Translations under genes and position numbers: made by a program
NCBI RefSeq assembly: GCF_024199845.1
Contig: NZ_JANADO010000001.1
Location: 248,001-312,000 of the forward strand
Source of the DNA: Bradyrhizobium sp. CCGB12
GTDB lineage: Bacteria; Pseudomonadota; Alphaproteobacteria; Rhizobiales; Xanthobacteraceae
Direction of reading: 5' to 3'
DNA length: 64,000 bases
Notes under the pieces: model-generated
Seen by the model: only the letters and a program-made list of their open reading frames with translations
What the model was told of the DNA's origin: nothing
Database searches by the model: none
Shown: piece after piece, positions 8,343 to 16,721 of the stretch
How positions within the stretch are numbered: the first letter of the stretch is position 1
How the letters are laid out: each line of letters starts with the position of its first letter

Positions 8343-9368
8343 ATGTCCGCAGCCGTGCTGGAAATGAGCGCAAGAGCGTCCGCAGCCGAACGGCTTGCGG
8401 ACTATGCCCGGGTCACCACGGATGACGTCGACGAAGCGGCCGAGCAGATCGGGCGCATCTTCTGCCCGCATGATCTCAAGCCGGCGCAGGCGCGGGCGGC
8501 CGGCTTCTCCGCCCGGCACAATTGCGCGGCATTCGCAGGCTTTTCCATCAACTACGTCGCCTATGGCGGATCGGTCAGCATCGACCCCGGCTGCCTCGAT
8601 CGCTTCTTCCTGGTGCAGGTCCCGCTCTCCGGCGCCGCCCGCATTCGCGCCGGCGCCTGCGAGCTTGATGCCGTGCCGGAGCGGACGGCGTCGCTGCTGT
8701 CGCCGACGATTCCGACCCGGATGATGTGGAGCGATTGTGCGCAGGCGATCCTGCTGCTCGATCGACGCATGGTCGAGCAGCGCGCCGCGGCGCTGTCGGG
8801 TAGGGCGGCTGGGGTGGTCGAGTTCGATCCGGTGATCGACCTGGACGCGCCCTCCGGGCGGGCCCTACGAACCAGCCTTGCCGGGTTGATGACGCTCGCC
8901 GAACGCATCGGACCCTCCGGCCGGCTGTCGCCGGTGGCGACGGCCGATTGGCGCGAGGCCTTGCTCGATCATCTCCTCAATGGCCAGCGGCATGGCCTGT
9001 CGGACGCGATCAGAACCTTCTCTGGCTCCGCTGAGCGTCTGCCGCGTGCGCTTCGCGCCGCGCGGGATTATCTGGCGGAGAATGCCGATGAGCCGCTCGA
9101 CCTCGCGCAGCTCGCCTGCGCCTCCGGCATCGGCATCCGCGCACTCCAGCTCGGCTTCCGCCGTCACTTTGGCCTGTCGATCTCACAGATGCTGCTCGAC
9201 ATGCGCCTCGCCGGTCTGAACGCCCGCCTCGCGCGGGCTGCGCCCGATGCCTCCATCACCGAGATCGCCTTCGATCTCGGCTTCAGCCATCTCGGGCGCA
9301 TGGCCGGTGCCTATCGCGAAAAATTCGGCGAGACGCCCTCGGCGACGCTGCGGCGAAGGATGAGCTAG
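8343..9368 (+). CDS. AraC-family transcriptional regulator with AraC_binding_2-like sensor domain
   Basis: This 341-residue protein has a sensor domain at about residues 20-220 of the beta-rich AraC-binding-like type often found in regulators of aromatic and aliphatic hydrocarbon catabolism. A double helix-turn-helix occupies residues 240-341, with LAQLACASGIGIRALQLGFR and the second helix FDLGFSHLGRMAGAYREKFG followed by the usual TPSATLRRR end. It is divergent from the cupin/FMO pair across 187 bp, so it most likely activates that pair in response to their substrate. The ribosome binding site is weak. Confidence 0.88.
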   Translation: MSAAVLEMSARASAAERLADYARVTTDDVDEAAEQIGRIFCPHDLKPAQARAAGFSARHNCAAFAGFSINYVAYGGSVSIDPGCLDRFFLVQVPLSGAARIRAGACELDAVPERTASLLSPTIPTRMMWSDCAQAILLLDRRMVEQRAAALSGRAAGVVEFDPVIDLDAPSGRALRTSLAGLMTLAERIGPSGRLSPVATADWREALLDHLLNGQRHGLSDAIRTFSGSAERLPRALRAARDYLAENADEPLDLAQLACASGIGIRALQLGFRRHFGLSISQMLLDMRLAGLNARLARAAPDASITEIAFDLGFSHLGRMAGAYREKFGETPSATLRRRMS

Positions 9369-9369
9369 C

Positions 9370-9385
9370 GAGAGCGCCGGCTCTC
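9370..9385 (+). terminator. Hairpin just after the AraC gene
   Basis: GAGAGC-GCCG-GCTCTC forms a 6-bp stem right after the AraC stop codon. No clear T run follows (CCAATCAATATTTG), so it is only a weak terminator candidate. Confidence 0.3.
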
Positions 9386-9430
9386 CCAATCAATATTTGT
9401 CGGAAAGCGAGCGACGAGGACGATGTATCA

Positions 9431-10030
9431 TCATCTAAACATCGTCGCTTGGTTGACATCACCCCAGCAATACTGGCCGTCGCAGTCCTTGAACTTCTCG
9501 TTGATTGACCATTCGAGCATGCCACCCCGCGTCGGGACTCGCACCGTTACGTTCCGTTTGTCGTCCCACAATGTCAGGAATTGCGGCGTGAAACTCGTCT
9601 CTGTGTATGTATAAAGAATGGAGTTATCCCTCAGAAGTTTTTCCTGCCAGATGCCGCCTGCCATTCGCTCGATGCTGCTTTTCGGGAGGTCGTAGCGCTT
9701 GATGGAGTCGAGGAATTTCTTCGATGTCGTGTCTTGAGAAATTGATATTGCTAGCGGCCATCCTAGCAGGATCGACGACATGATCGATGTTGCCCCTAAG
9801 ATGAGAGCAATGGTCGCAAACCAGGACAGAACCTTCACTTGCAGTTGTGCATTTCGAGCAAGAGGATTGGTCTCGGCTACCGCAGCCGTTCCGATCTCCA
9901 AGTTGACGACAATGAACATCAACAAAATGAAGAACATCAAGCTCGCCAAAGCGTAACCCGCGACTTCAGGCACCACGGACAGTGCTGCTGTCGTCGCTAC
10001 CGCGACCACGCCGCTTGCTCCCAGGGCCAT
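9431..10030 (-). CDS. Membrane protein of unknown function
   Basis: This 199-residue protein has two hydrophobic segments near the N-terminus (about residues 5-45), another at about 70-95, and a soluble C-terminal part rich in polar and aromatic residues. No family is recognised. The ATG at 10028-10030 has no good ribosome binding site. A different frame starts with ATG at 10102-10104 and encodes a plausible polar N-terminus of 35 codons, ending in a stop inside this gene. A frameshift between the two frames is therefore possible. It stands alone between the AraC and histidine kinase genes, and its lower G+C content suggests a more recent arrival. Confidence 0.6.
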   Translation of the reverse strand: MALGASGVVAVATTAALSVVPEVAGYALASLMFFILLMFIVVNLEIGTAAVAETNPLARNAQLQVKVLSWFATIALILGATSIMSSILLGWPLAISISQDTTSKKFLDSIKRYDLPKSSIERMAGGIWQEKLLRDNSILYTYTETSFTPQFLTLWDDKRNVTVRVPTRGGMLEWSINEKFKDCDGQYCWGDVNQATMFR

Positions 10031-10266
10031 CTGTAGGTGTTTGGCGTTTGCTGTTTGAATTCTTGCGTATTTGTCTGGAGATTTTGGTCAGCGGCGCTCG
10101 TCATGGGCCGATACTCGAATGAGGTTGAATAAAGCTTAGGTCTTCAAAACGTTAGTGCCCGAAACAGCGGGCTGCCTGCGTCCGGACAATATTCAGGATA
10201 CGCGCACAGGTTGCAAGAAAAATGTGCATAAGCCACGACCCAGCTCGGCCCGCGGGCGGAAAGCAT

Positions 10267-12129
10267 CTACGTCTTCCGCGGCCGCGTCGTGCCGCTGTCT
10301 TCGGCGGCCCGCCTGCGCAGAAAACCCTCGACGTCGGCCTGCACCGAGTAGGGCGTCGGGATCGCATCGCCAACTGAATCGACCGCGGTGTCGAGGCAGC
10401 GGCGCAGCATGCGCGCCAGCTCGGCCTTGCGGTAGGGCTTTCTCAGCAGCGGCGCGCCCATCGTGGCGCGTCCCTGTGTATGCAGCGAGTCGTAGGCGTA
10501 TCCGGAGGTGAACAGCACCCGCAGGGACGGCCGCGCGGCGACCATCTGCTCGGCAAGCTCCCGCCCGTTCATGTCACCGGCCATGACGATGTCGGTGAAG
10601 AGCAGGTCGAACGCCGGGCCTTCGGCCGCGATGGCCAGCGCCTCTGTTGCGTTGGCGGCGGGAATGACCTTGTAGCCGAGACTCTCGAGCTGGACCGTGA
10701 CGTAGTGGCGGACATCGCGGTCGTCCTCGACACAAAGGATGGTTTCCTTACCCCCCACGATCTTGCGATCGTCGTAGCCGGTCGGACGAAGCGTGCTCAC
10801 TTCCGCTTTCGGCAGGTAGATTGTGAAAACCGTTCCGCGTCCTTCTTCGGACACGACCTTGATGCCGCCGCCGGACTGCTTGACGAAGCCGAACACCATG
10901 CTGAGCCCCAGCCCCGTGCCCTTGCCGACCTCCTTGGTCGAGAAGAACGGATCGAAGATGCGCTCGAGGATGGCCTGCGGGATGCCGCTGCCGGTGTCGG
11001 CGATCTCGATCTCGACATAGTCGCCGGCATAGCCGGCGCCGACCGCGACGGCCTCACGCACGCCGAACACGACGTTGCGCGTCGTCAGCGTCAGCTTGCC
11101 GCCGTCCAGCATCGCATCGCGGGCGTTGATCGCGAGATTGAGCAGCGCCGAGCTCAGTTGGCCGCGGTCGGCGTAGGCGAGCCAGACGTTGCCGCCAAGC
11201 CTGGTCACGATCGCGATCTTCTTGTCGAAGGTCGCCAGCAGCAGCTTTGTCAGCTCCTCGATGAGCTCGTTCACGTCGATCTCGGCCGGCTGCAGCGCCT
11301 GCTTGCGCGCAAAGGAGAGCAGGCTCGATGTCAGCGCGGCGCCGCGGTCCGCGGCTTCGCTGATCAGCTTGGTGATGGTCGCAAGCGGCGGATTGTCCTT
11401 GACGGCGTCGGCGAGGATCTCGATCGTGCCCGTGATCACGGTGAGCATGTTGTTGAATTCATGCGCGATGCCGCCGGTGAGTTGCCCGACCGCCTCCATC
11501 TTCTGCGACTGGATCAGCTGTTCCTCGGCAGCGCGCCTCTGCGTGACGTCCCTGACGAAGGTGTTGACGATGGAGCGCTCGCCCACCCGCAATACCGTGC
11601 TGGACGCCTCGGCCAGAATGCGGTCGCCGTTCCTGTGGATCAAGGTGAGTTCGAAGCGTATGCCGGCCGGCGCAACCGACAGTTCCGGAACGAGCCGCGC
11701 CATGCGCTGCCTGACGGCGGCGCGCATTGGCTCGGCGACGATGAGGCGGACTACGTCGGCGCCGAGAGCCTCCTCGCGCGTCCAGCCGGTGAGGGCCTCG
11801 GCCTGGAAGCTCCACTCCAGCACCGCCCCGCGGTCGTCGATCTGGATGAAGGCATCGAGCGCGGCCTTGATGACGGCTTGTGTCATCTGTGCGCCGTCGC
11901 TGCGTGCCTGCGCCTGCTCGGCGGATTGCGCGACCGCGCGCTTGTCCTGAGACGTCTCGATCGTGCGTGTCCAGAGGTGCGCGAGCAGCACCGCAATGGC
12001 TGCACTCGCGAGCAGTGCGATTAGCTGCGCCGTACCGATCCTCGCGCTGCCGGTCACGGTATAGGAGGCGAGAAGGGCCACGGCGACCTGGGCGGCCATC
12101 GCGAGTGTCAGAAGCCCCCTGAGTTTCAT
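10267..12129 (-). CDS. Membrane-bound PAS hybrid histidine kinase
   Basis: This 620-residue protein has two transmembrane helices within residues 5-52, a PAS domain at about 85-200, a dimerisation domain with phospho-accepting H223 (GGIAHEFNNML), and an HATPase domain with N box NLAINARDAM, G1 IADTGSGIP and G2 GKGTGLGLS. A C-terminal receiver at about 462-585 has acidic residues in CVEDD, the phospho-acceptor D513 (LLFTDIVM) and the conserved KP pair. The start is the ATG at 12127-12129, preceded by GGTGAG. Kinases of this architecture pass phosphate to their own receiver and on to a partner. No response-regulator gene lies nearby and the signal is unknown. Confidence 0.92.
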   Translation of the reverse strand: MKLRGLLTLAMAAQVAVALLASYTVTGSARIGTAQLIALLASAAIAVLLAHLWTRTIETSQDKRAVAQSAEQAQARSDGAQMTQAVIKAALDAFIQIDDRGAVLEWSFQAEALTGWTREEALGADVVRLIVAEPMRAAVRQRMARLVPELSVAPAGIRFELTLIHRNGDRILAEASSTVLRVGERSIVNTFVRDVTQRRAAEEQLIQSQKMEAVGQLTGGIAHEFNNMLTVITGTIEILADAVKDNPPLATITKLISEAADRGAALTSSLLSFARKQALQPAEIDVNELIEELTKLLLATFDKKIAIVTRLGGNVWLAYADRGQLSSALLNLAINARDAMLDGGKLTLTTRNVVFGVREAVAVGAGYAGDYVEIEIADTGSGIPQAILERIFDPFFSTKEVGKGTGLGLSMVFGFVKQSGGGIKVVSEEGRGTVFTIYLPKAEVSTLRPTGYDDRKIVGGKETILCVEDDRDVRHYVTVQLESLGYKVIPAANATEALAIAAEGPAFDLLFTDIVMAGDMNGRELAEQMVAARPSLRVLFTSGYAYDSLHTQGRATMGAPLLRKPYRKAELARMLRRCLDTAVDSVGDAIPTPYSVQADVEGFLRRRAAEDSGTTRPRKT

Positions 12130-12280
12130 GATCTCACCAAAGACGCCCACCGCGGACCACCCCGGCCGCTCTGTCGGATACGTCCGGCTTCAAGTGAGCT
12201 ACAGATTCCGCGCGTCTCCGTCGAGGGGCAATTTACGGTGGTGGCGGGCGGCGGGCTCTCTCAGGACAGGACGCTCCATG

Positions 12281-12913
12281 TCATCCCGCCGGCGGATCGG
12301 TTTGACGCAGCGTCGTCACCCAGATCACACGCGCCGCCTGCTGGGTCGGATTGTCGAACATGTGCGGCACGATGCTCGGAAAGCGAAAACTGTCGCCGGC
12401 TTCCAGCACGTGGGCCTGGTTGTCGAGCCATAACCGCAGGCTGCCCGAAAGGACGTAGCCCGCCTTCTCGCCGGTGTGCTGGAGGAAGTCGGTGCCGGAC
12501 GAGGCGCCGGGATTGAGCGTGAGCTCGTAGAGTTCGAGCTGGCCCGTGCCATCAGGCGTGAGCGCTTCCTTGACCACGCCGCTGGCGGTGAGCCGCAGCA
12601 GTCGACGGTTGTTCTTGCGTACGATGTAGCGCTGCACGTCGGCGGGATCGCTGCTCTCGAAGAAATAGGAGATGGGAACGTCGAGCGCGATGCTGAGCAG
12701 GCGCAGCGTGCGGATCGACGGCATGGCGCGCGCACGTTCGAGCTGGCTGATCATGCCGGTGGACAGGCCGGTCTTGTTGGCGACGTCCTGGATCGAGAGG
12801 CCGGCGCGCTGACGCAGCAGCCGTACCGTCTCGCCGAGGCGCTGGTCGACCGCATCGTCGGCCTCGATCGTCGGGGCCTCCTTGGGACTGTTCGTATCGC
12901 CGCGACCATCCAT
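12281..12913 (-). CDS. XRE-family regulator with C-terminal cupin domain
   Basis: This 210-residue protein has an N-terminal helix-turn-helix at about residues 25-85 (LRQRAGLSIQDVANKTGLST, then MISQLERARAMPS) and a C-terminal cupin at about 120-200 that would sense a small molecule. This is the layout of PuuR/SutR-type regulators, often local controllers of amine and amino-acid catabolism. A strong ribosome binding site (GGGAGAG) precedes the ATG. It diverges from the peptide/opine-type ABC transporter operon and is its most likely regulator. Confidence 0.9.
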   Translation of the reverse strand: MDGRGDTNSPKEAPTIEADDAVDQRLGETVRLLRQRAGLSIQDVANKTGLSTGMISQLERARAMPSIRTLRLLSIALDVPISYFFESSDPADVQRYIVRKNNRRLLRLTASGVVKEALTPDGTGQLELYELTLNPGASSGTDFLQHTGEKAGYVLSGSLRLWLDNQAHVLEAGDSFRFPSIVPHMFDNPTQQAARVIWVTTLRQTDPPAG

Positions 12914-13001
12914 GTCGCTCTCCCATGCATCATCTCAGCCTCGGACCACAGCGGTCCGGGCTTCAGTCGGAGTGAAAAGGTCACGCATTCTAGCAATGTG
13001 A

Positions 13002-13046
13002 TTGACAGGTGTATTTAGTCGTGATGAAATTTTGGCTGAAAAATTT
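13002..13046 (+). promoter_or_regulatory. Sigma-70-like promoter overlapping an inverted repeat
   Basis: TTGACA at 13002-13007 and TGAAAT at 13025-13030 are 17 bp apart, a good housekeeping-type promoter pointing at the ABC transporter operon. The -10 box overlaps a perfect 7-bp inverted repeat, AAATTTT-N6-AAAATTT (13027-13046). The position suits a repressor operator, probably for the divergent XRE-cupin regulator. Both the promoter and the operator are inferred from sequence. Confidence 0.55.
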
Positions 13047-13132
13047 AGAAGCACTAAAGCCCACTCCTGTCCCTTCGCCGGGGTCTCGGGGGCGCGGGAG
13101 ACGGTGCCGCGTGCGACAACGGGAGAGTGGCC

Positions 13133-14824
13133 ATGGCAGACGACACCGGCAGGTTCGGCGTTGGAGCAGTGCATCTCGGCATTCCGAGTCGCCGTCAGTT
13201 CTTCCAGCTCGGGGCCGGAGCCGCGGCAGGCTGGAGTCTTGCAGGCAACGCCTTCGCCCAGAGCGAGCGCCCGACCAATCCGCCGGACAAGCCGCGCGGG
13301 CAGGTGGTCGCGGCGCTGTCGCAGGAGCCGACCGTCTTTCATCCGCTGATGCCCGGCATCGAGGTCGATCAGGGTGTCTGGTGGCAGGTGTTCTCGCTGC
13401 TCTGGTTCATCGATCCGGCCGGCAATTTCGTGCCTGATCTGGCGCGCGAAGTCCCGACCATCGAGAATGGCGGCCTGTCGGCCGACGGCCTGACCTGGAA
13501 GATCAAGCTGCGCAGCGACGTGAAGTGGCATGACGGCACGCCGTTCACGGCTGAGGACGTAAAATTCTCGCTCGAGCTGATCAACAATCCCGATTTCCGC
13601 GCGCGCAGTCGCGTCGGCCACAGCCTCGTCAAGGACATCAAGGTCGTAGCGCCCGACGAGATCCACTGGCGCATGGAAGCGCCTTATTCGCCCTACATGT
13701 CGATCCTGGGATCGCTGACCTTCATCGTGCCCAAGCACATCCTGGGGAAAGTGTCCGATCCGAACGCCTCGCCGTTCCACAATGCGCCTGTTGGCACCGG
13801 GCCGTTCCGCTGGGGCGAGCGCGTGCCCGGCGACCACATCCTGCTCAACGCTCATGCCGGCTACCACGGCAAGGGGCCTTACGTCGAACGCGTGGTCTTC
13901 AAATACATTCCCGATCTCACCGTTCTCTACACCCAGTTCCGCACCGGTCAGGTCGACTACACCGGCCTGCAAGGCATTTTGCCGAACTTCGTGCAGGAGG
14001 CGAAGACGCTGAAGGGCCGCAAGGTGGTCGTCTCCTCGACGTCCTCGGTGGAGCATATCGCGCCCAATCTGGAGTTCGGTCCCTTCGCCGACCGCGCGGT
14101 GCGCGAGGCGCTCTATCTCGCCATCAACAAGCAGGCGATCATCGATGCGCTCTATTACGGCCTGCCGACGCAGACCGAGAGCTTCGTGCCGCAGCAGGCC
14201 TGGTCATTCCAGCAGGGGCTGCCGCAACACAAATACGATCCCGCGAAGGCCAACGCGCTGCTCGATGCCGCAGGATGGGTTCGCGGCACCAGCGGCGTGC
14301 GCGAGAAGGGCGGCGTCAAGCTCGAATTCGCCAACTCGACGACATCGGGCAGTGCGGTGCGCGAGCAGACCCAGCAGCTCCTGATCCAGGACTGGCGCGC
14401 GATCGGTGCTGCGATGCGCGTCAACAACATGCCGGCCGCCGTGATCTGGGGCGACTTCTGGCAGCAGTCGAAATTCAATTCGGTGATCGTTGGTGTGAAC
14501 TTCATGCTGGGCAGCGATCCCGACGTGACGCCGCGCTTCGGCTCCGGCGCTATTCCCGCCAAGGGCGGCCGCGGCTACAACACCTATCAATACCAAAGCG
14601 CGGAGGCCGATCGTCTTCTCGCCGACGGCGCCAAGCAGTTCGAGATCGCACAGCGCAAGACGACCTATGGCGACCTGCAAAAGCTGATCCGCAATGATCT
14701 TGCGATCCTGCCGCTGTTCCAGGGCTTCATCGCCGAGGGTGTGAAGGAGGGGCTGCAGGGCTTCCGTCCCAACATCAACACCTCCATCAATTGCTGGAAT
14801 ATCCGCGAATGGTACTGGGCCTGA
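13133..14824 (+). CDS. ABC transporter periplasmic substrate-binding protein (peptide/opine type, Tat-exported)
   Basis: This 563-residue protein belongs to the SBP_bac_5 family (DppA/OppA type). The N-terminus has a twin-arginine signal, SRRQFF, followed by a hydrophobic stretch ending in GNAFAQ, so it should be exported folded by Tat. The ATG at 13133 lies 5-6 bases after GGGAGAG and is preferred over an in-frame GTG six bases upstream. It is the first gene of the importer operon: permeases follow 27 bp after its stop, and the ATPase follows the two oxidoreductase genes. Such proteins bind di- or oligopeptides, opines, nickel chelates or related amino compounds. Confidence 0.92.
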   Translation: MADDTGRFGVGAVHLGIPSRRQFFQLGAGAAAGWSLAGNAFAQSERPTNPPDKPRGQVVAALSQEPTVFHPLMPGIEVDQGVWWQVFSLLWFIDPAGNFVPDLAREVPTIENGGLSADGLTWKIKLRSDVKWHDGTPFTAEDVKFSLELINNPDFRARSRVGHSLVKDIKVVAPDEIHWRMEAPYSPYMSILGSLTFIVPKHILGKVSDPNASPFHNAPVGTGPFRWGERVPGDHILLNAHAGYHGKGPYVERVVFKYIPDLTVLYTQFRTGQVDYTGLQGILPNFVQEAKTLKGRKVVVSSTSSVEHIAPNLEFGPFADRAVREALYLAINKQAIIDALYYGLPTQTESFVPQQAWSFQQGLPQHKYDPAKANALLDAAGWVRGTSGVREKGGVKLEFANSTTSGSAVREQTQQLLIQDWRAIGAAMRVNNMPAAVIWGDFWQQSKFNSVIVGVNFMLGSDPDVTPRFGSGAIPAKGGRGYNTYQYQSAEADRLLADGAKQFEIAQRKTTYGDLQKLIRNDLAILPLFQGFIAEGVKEGLQGFRPNINTSINCWNIREWYWA

Positions 14825-14851
14825 TGGATCAGGTGCGCAGGGCAGCCTGAG

Positions 14852-15802
14852 ATGGCCCGTTACGTCGTCAACCGCCTGGTGCAGGCGATCATGCTGCTGG
14901 TGATCGTCTCGGCGATCGGCTTTGCCATCCTGCATTTGGCACCCGGCGGTCCGCTCTCGCAATTCGCGGCCTCCGCGCAGATGACGCAGGAGGATCTCGA
15001 TCGCGTCACCAGGCAGCTCGGGCTCGATCGTCCGCTGCCGGTCCAATATCTCGACTGGTTCGGCCGCATGGTGCGCGGCGATTGGGGGCGCTCCTATCGC
15101 GACGGCGAGGCCGTGCTTTCCGTGATCTCCTCGCATCTCGGCGCCACCCTGGAGCTGATGGCGACGGCGACCATCATCGCGGTGCTGCTCGGCTGCTGGA
15201 TCGGCGTGTTGGGAGCGCTACGCCGCTATTCTCTGTTCGACACGTTGGCAACCGTCGGCGCCATGATCGCGTTGTCGATCCCGACCTTCTGGTTCGGCCT
15301 CGTCACCATCTACGTCTTTTCGGTGAAGCTCGGCTGGCTCCCCGCGGGCAATCGTCAGACCGTCGGCGATGGCTCCTTCCTCGACCTGCTGCATCACCTG
15401 ATCGCGCCGGCGCTGGTGCTGGCGCTGGTCGAGACCGCGATGTGGGGCCGCTTCATGCGTTCCTCCATGCTCGAAGTCATCAACCAGGATTACATCCGCA
15501 CGGCGCGCGCCAAGGGCATGCCGGAATGGCGCATTCTCTCCGTGCATGCGCTTCGCAACGCGCTGCTGCCGATGATCACGGTGGCGGGCCTGCAGTTTCC
15601 GACGCTGCTCGGCGGCGCGCTGGTGGCCGAGACCGTGTTCACCTGGCCCGGTATGGGACGCCTGTTCCTCGATTCCATCGGTTATCGCGACTATCCCGTG
15701 GTGATGGGCATCCTGATGTTCTCGGCGACGATGGTGCTGATCGGCTCGCTGCTCGCCGACATCCTCTATGCCGTCGTCGATCCGCGCATCCGGGTGGGCT
15801 AG
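14852..15802 (+). CDS. ABC transporter permease, DppB/OppB type
   Basis: This 316-residue inner-membrane permease has about six transmembrane helices. The EAA loop that docks the ATPase is visible as DYIRTARAKGMPEWRILSVH followed by ALRNALLP. The N-terminal segment (RLVQAIMLLVIVSAIGF) and the first periplasmic loop with LGLDRPLPVQYLDW are typical of DppB. It pairs with the following DppC-type permease, whose start is 3 bp after this stop. Confidence 0.93.
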   Translation: MARYVVNRLVQAIMLLVIVSAIGFAILHLAPGGPLSQFAASAQMTQEDLDRVTRQLGLDRPLPVQYLDWFGRMVRGDWGRSYRDGEAVLSVISSHLGATLELMATATIIAVLLGCWIGVLGALRRYSLFDTLATVGAMIALSIPTFWFGLVTIYVFSVKLGWLPAGNRQTVGDGSFLDLLHHLIAPALVLALVETAMWGRFMRSSMLEVINQDYIRTARAKGMPEWRILSVHALRNALLPMITVAGLQFPTLLGGALVAETVFTWPGMGRLFLDSIGYRDYPVVMGILMFSATMVLIGSLLADILYAVVDPRIRVG

Positions 15803-15805
15803 GCG

Positions 15806-16681
15806 ATGACGGCTGCAGCCCTCTCCACCGCTCAGCTCGCGCCCGGCCAGGCGGCGTGGCGGCGCTTCCGCCGTCATCGGCTCGCGCTTGCCGGCGCCGT
15901 GATCATTCTGGTGCTCGTTCTCGGCTCGGCGTTTGGTCCTTATCTGCTGCCGTTCGACGACACCTATATCGACATCATGAAGCGGTTCGCTCCGCCGCTG
16001 TCGGGCGCACACATCCTCGGCACCGACGAGCTTGGCCGCGACGTGCTGGCGCGCCTGATGATGGGCGGCCGCGTGTCACTCTCGATCGGCATCGTCGCGA
16101 TGGTGATCGCGATGGCGGTCGGAATCGTCGTCGGCGCCTTCGCCGGTTTCTATGGCGGCCTGGTCGGCGCGGTTCTGATGCGTCTCGTCGACGCCGTGCT
16201 GTGCTTTCCGACGATCTTCCTGCTGCTGGCGCTGGCGGCGCTCACCGAGCCCGGCCTCGTCACCACCACCGTGCTGATCGCAGCGACGGCGTGGATGAGC
16301 GTCGCCCGCGTCGTCGAGGCCCAGGTCCGCTCGCTGCGGGAGCGCGAGTTCGCGGTCGCCGCGCTCGCCTTCGGCTCGTCGAACCTGCGGATCATGTTCC
16401 GCGAGCTCGTGCCCAACGCCATCGCGCCGATCGTGGTGGCGGCGACGCTGAATGTCGCCAAGGCGATCCTGCTGGAATCCTATGTCAGCTATCTCGGTTA
16501 CGGCATCCAGCCGCCGGCCGCGAGCTGGGGCAACATGCTCAATAACGCACAGATCTATCTCACCAGCGCACCGTGGCTCGCGATCGTGCCGGGCGTCGCC
16601 ATCACGCTGGCGGTGACGAGCTTCAACTTCCTCGGCGACGGCCTGCGCGATGCGCTCGATCCGCGAATGAATATCCCATGA
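15806..16681 (+). CDS. ABC transporter permease, DppC/OppC type
   Basis: This 291-residue permease has an N-terminal cytoplasmic helix and six transmembrane segments. It shows the DppC hallmarks ILGTDELGRDVLARLMMGGR after the first helix, the EAA loop (REREFAVAALAFGSSNLRIM), and the C-terminal LGDGLRDALDPRM that ends nearly all members. It starts 3 bp after the DppB-type gene and forms the channel with it. Confidence 0.93.
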   Translation: MTAAALSTAQLAPGQAAWRRFRRHRLALAGAVIILVLVLGSAFGPYLLPFDDTYIDIMKRFAPPLSGAHILGTDELGRDVLARLMMGGRVSLSIGIVAMVIAMAVGIVVGAFAGFYGGLVGAVLMRLVDAVLCFPTIFLLLALAALTEPGLVTTTVLIAATAWMSVARVVEAQVRSLREREFAVAALAFGSSNLRIMFRELVPNAIAPIVVAATLNVAKAILLESYVSYLGYGIQPPAASWGNMLNNAQIYLTSAPWLAIVPGVAITLAVTSFNFLGDGLRDALDPRMNIP

Positions 16682-16721
16682 CGAGCCAAGGCCCGTTTGA
16701 ACTGAATACCAGGAGTGCCCC

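Noticed and set aside
10480..12024. 514-codon frame opposite the histidine kinase
   Set aside because: Mirror of a gene with all kinase motifs; the product has no domain pattern.
12935..14056. 373-codon frame opposite the ABC binding protein
   Set aside because: Antisense shadow; the plus strand encodes a complete SBP_bac_5 protein with a Tat signal.
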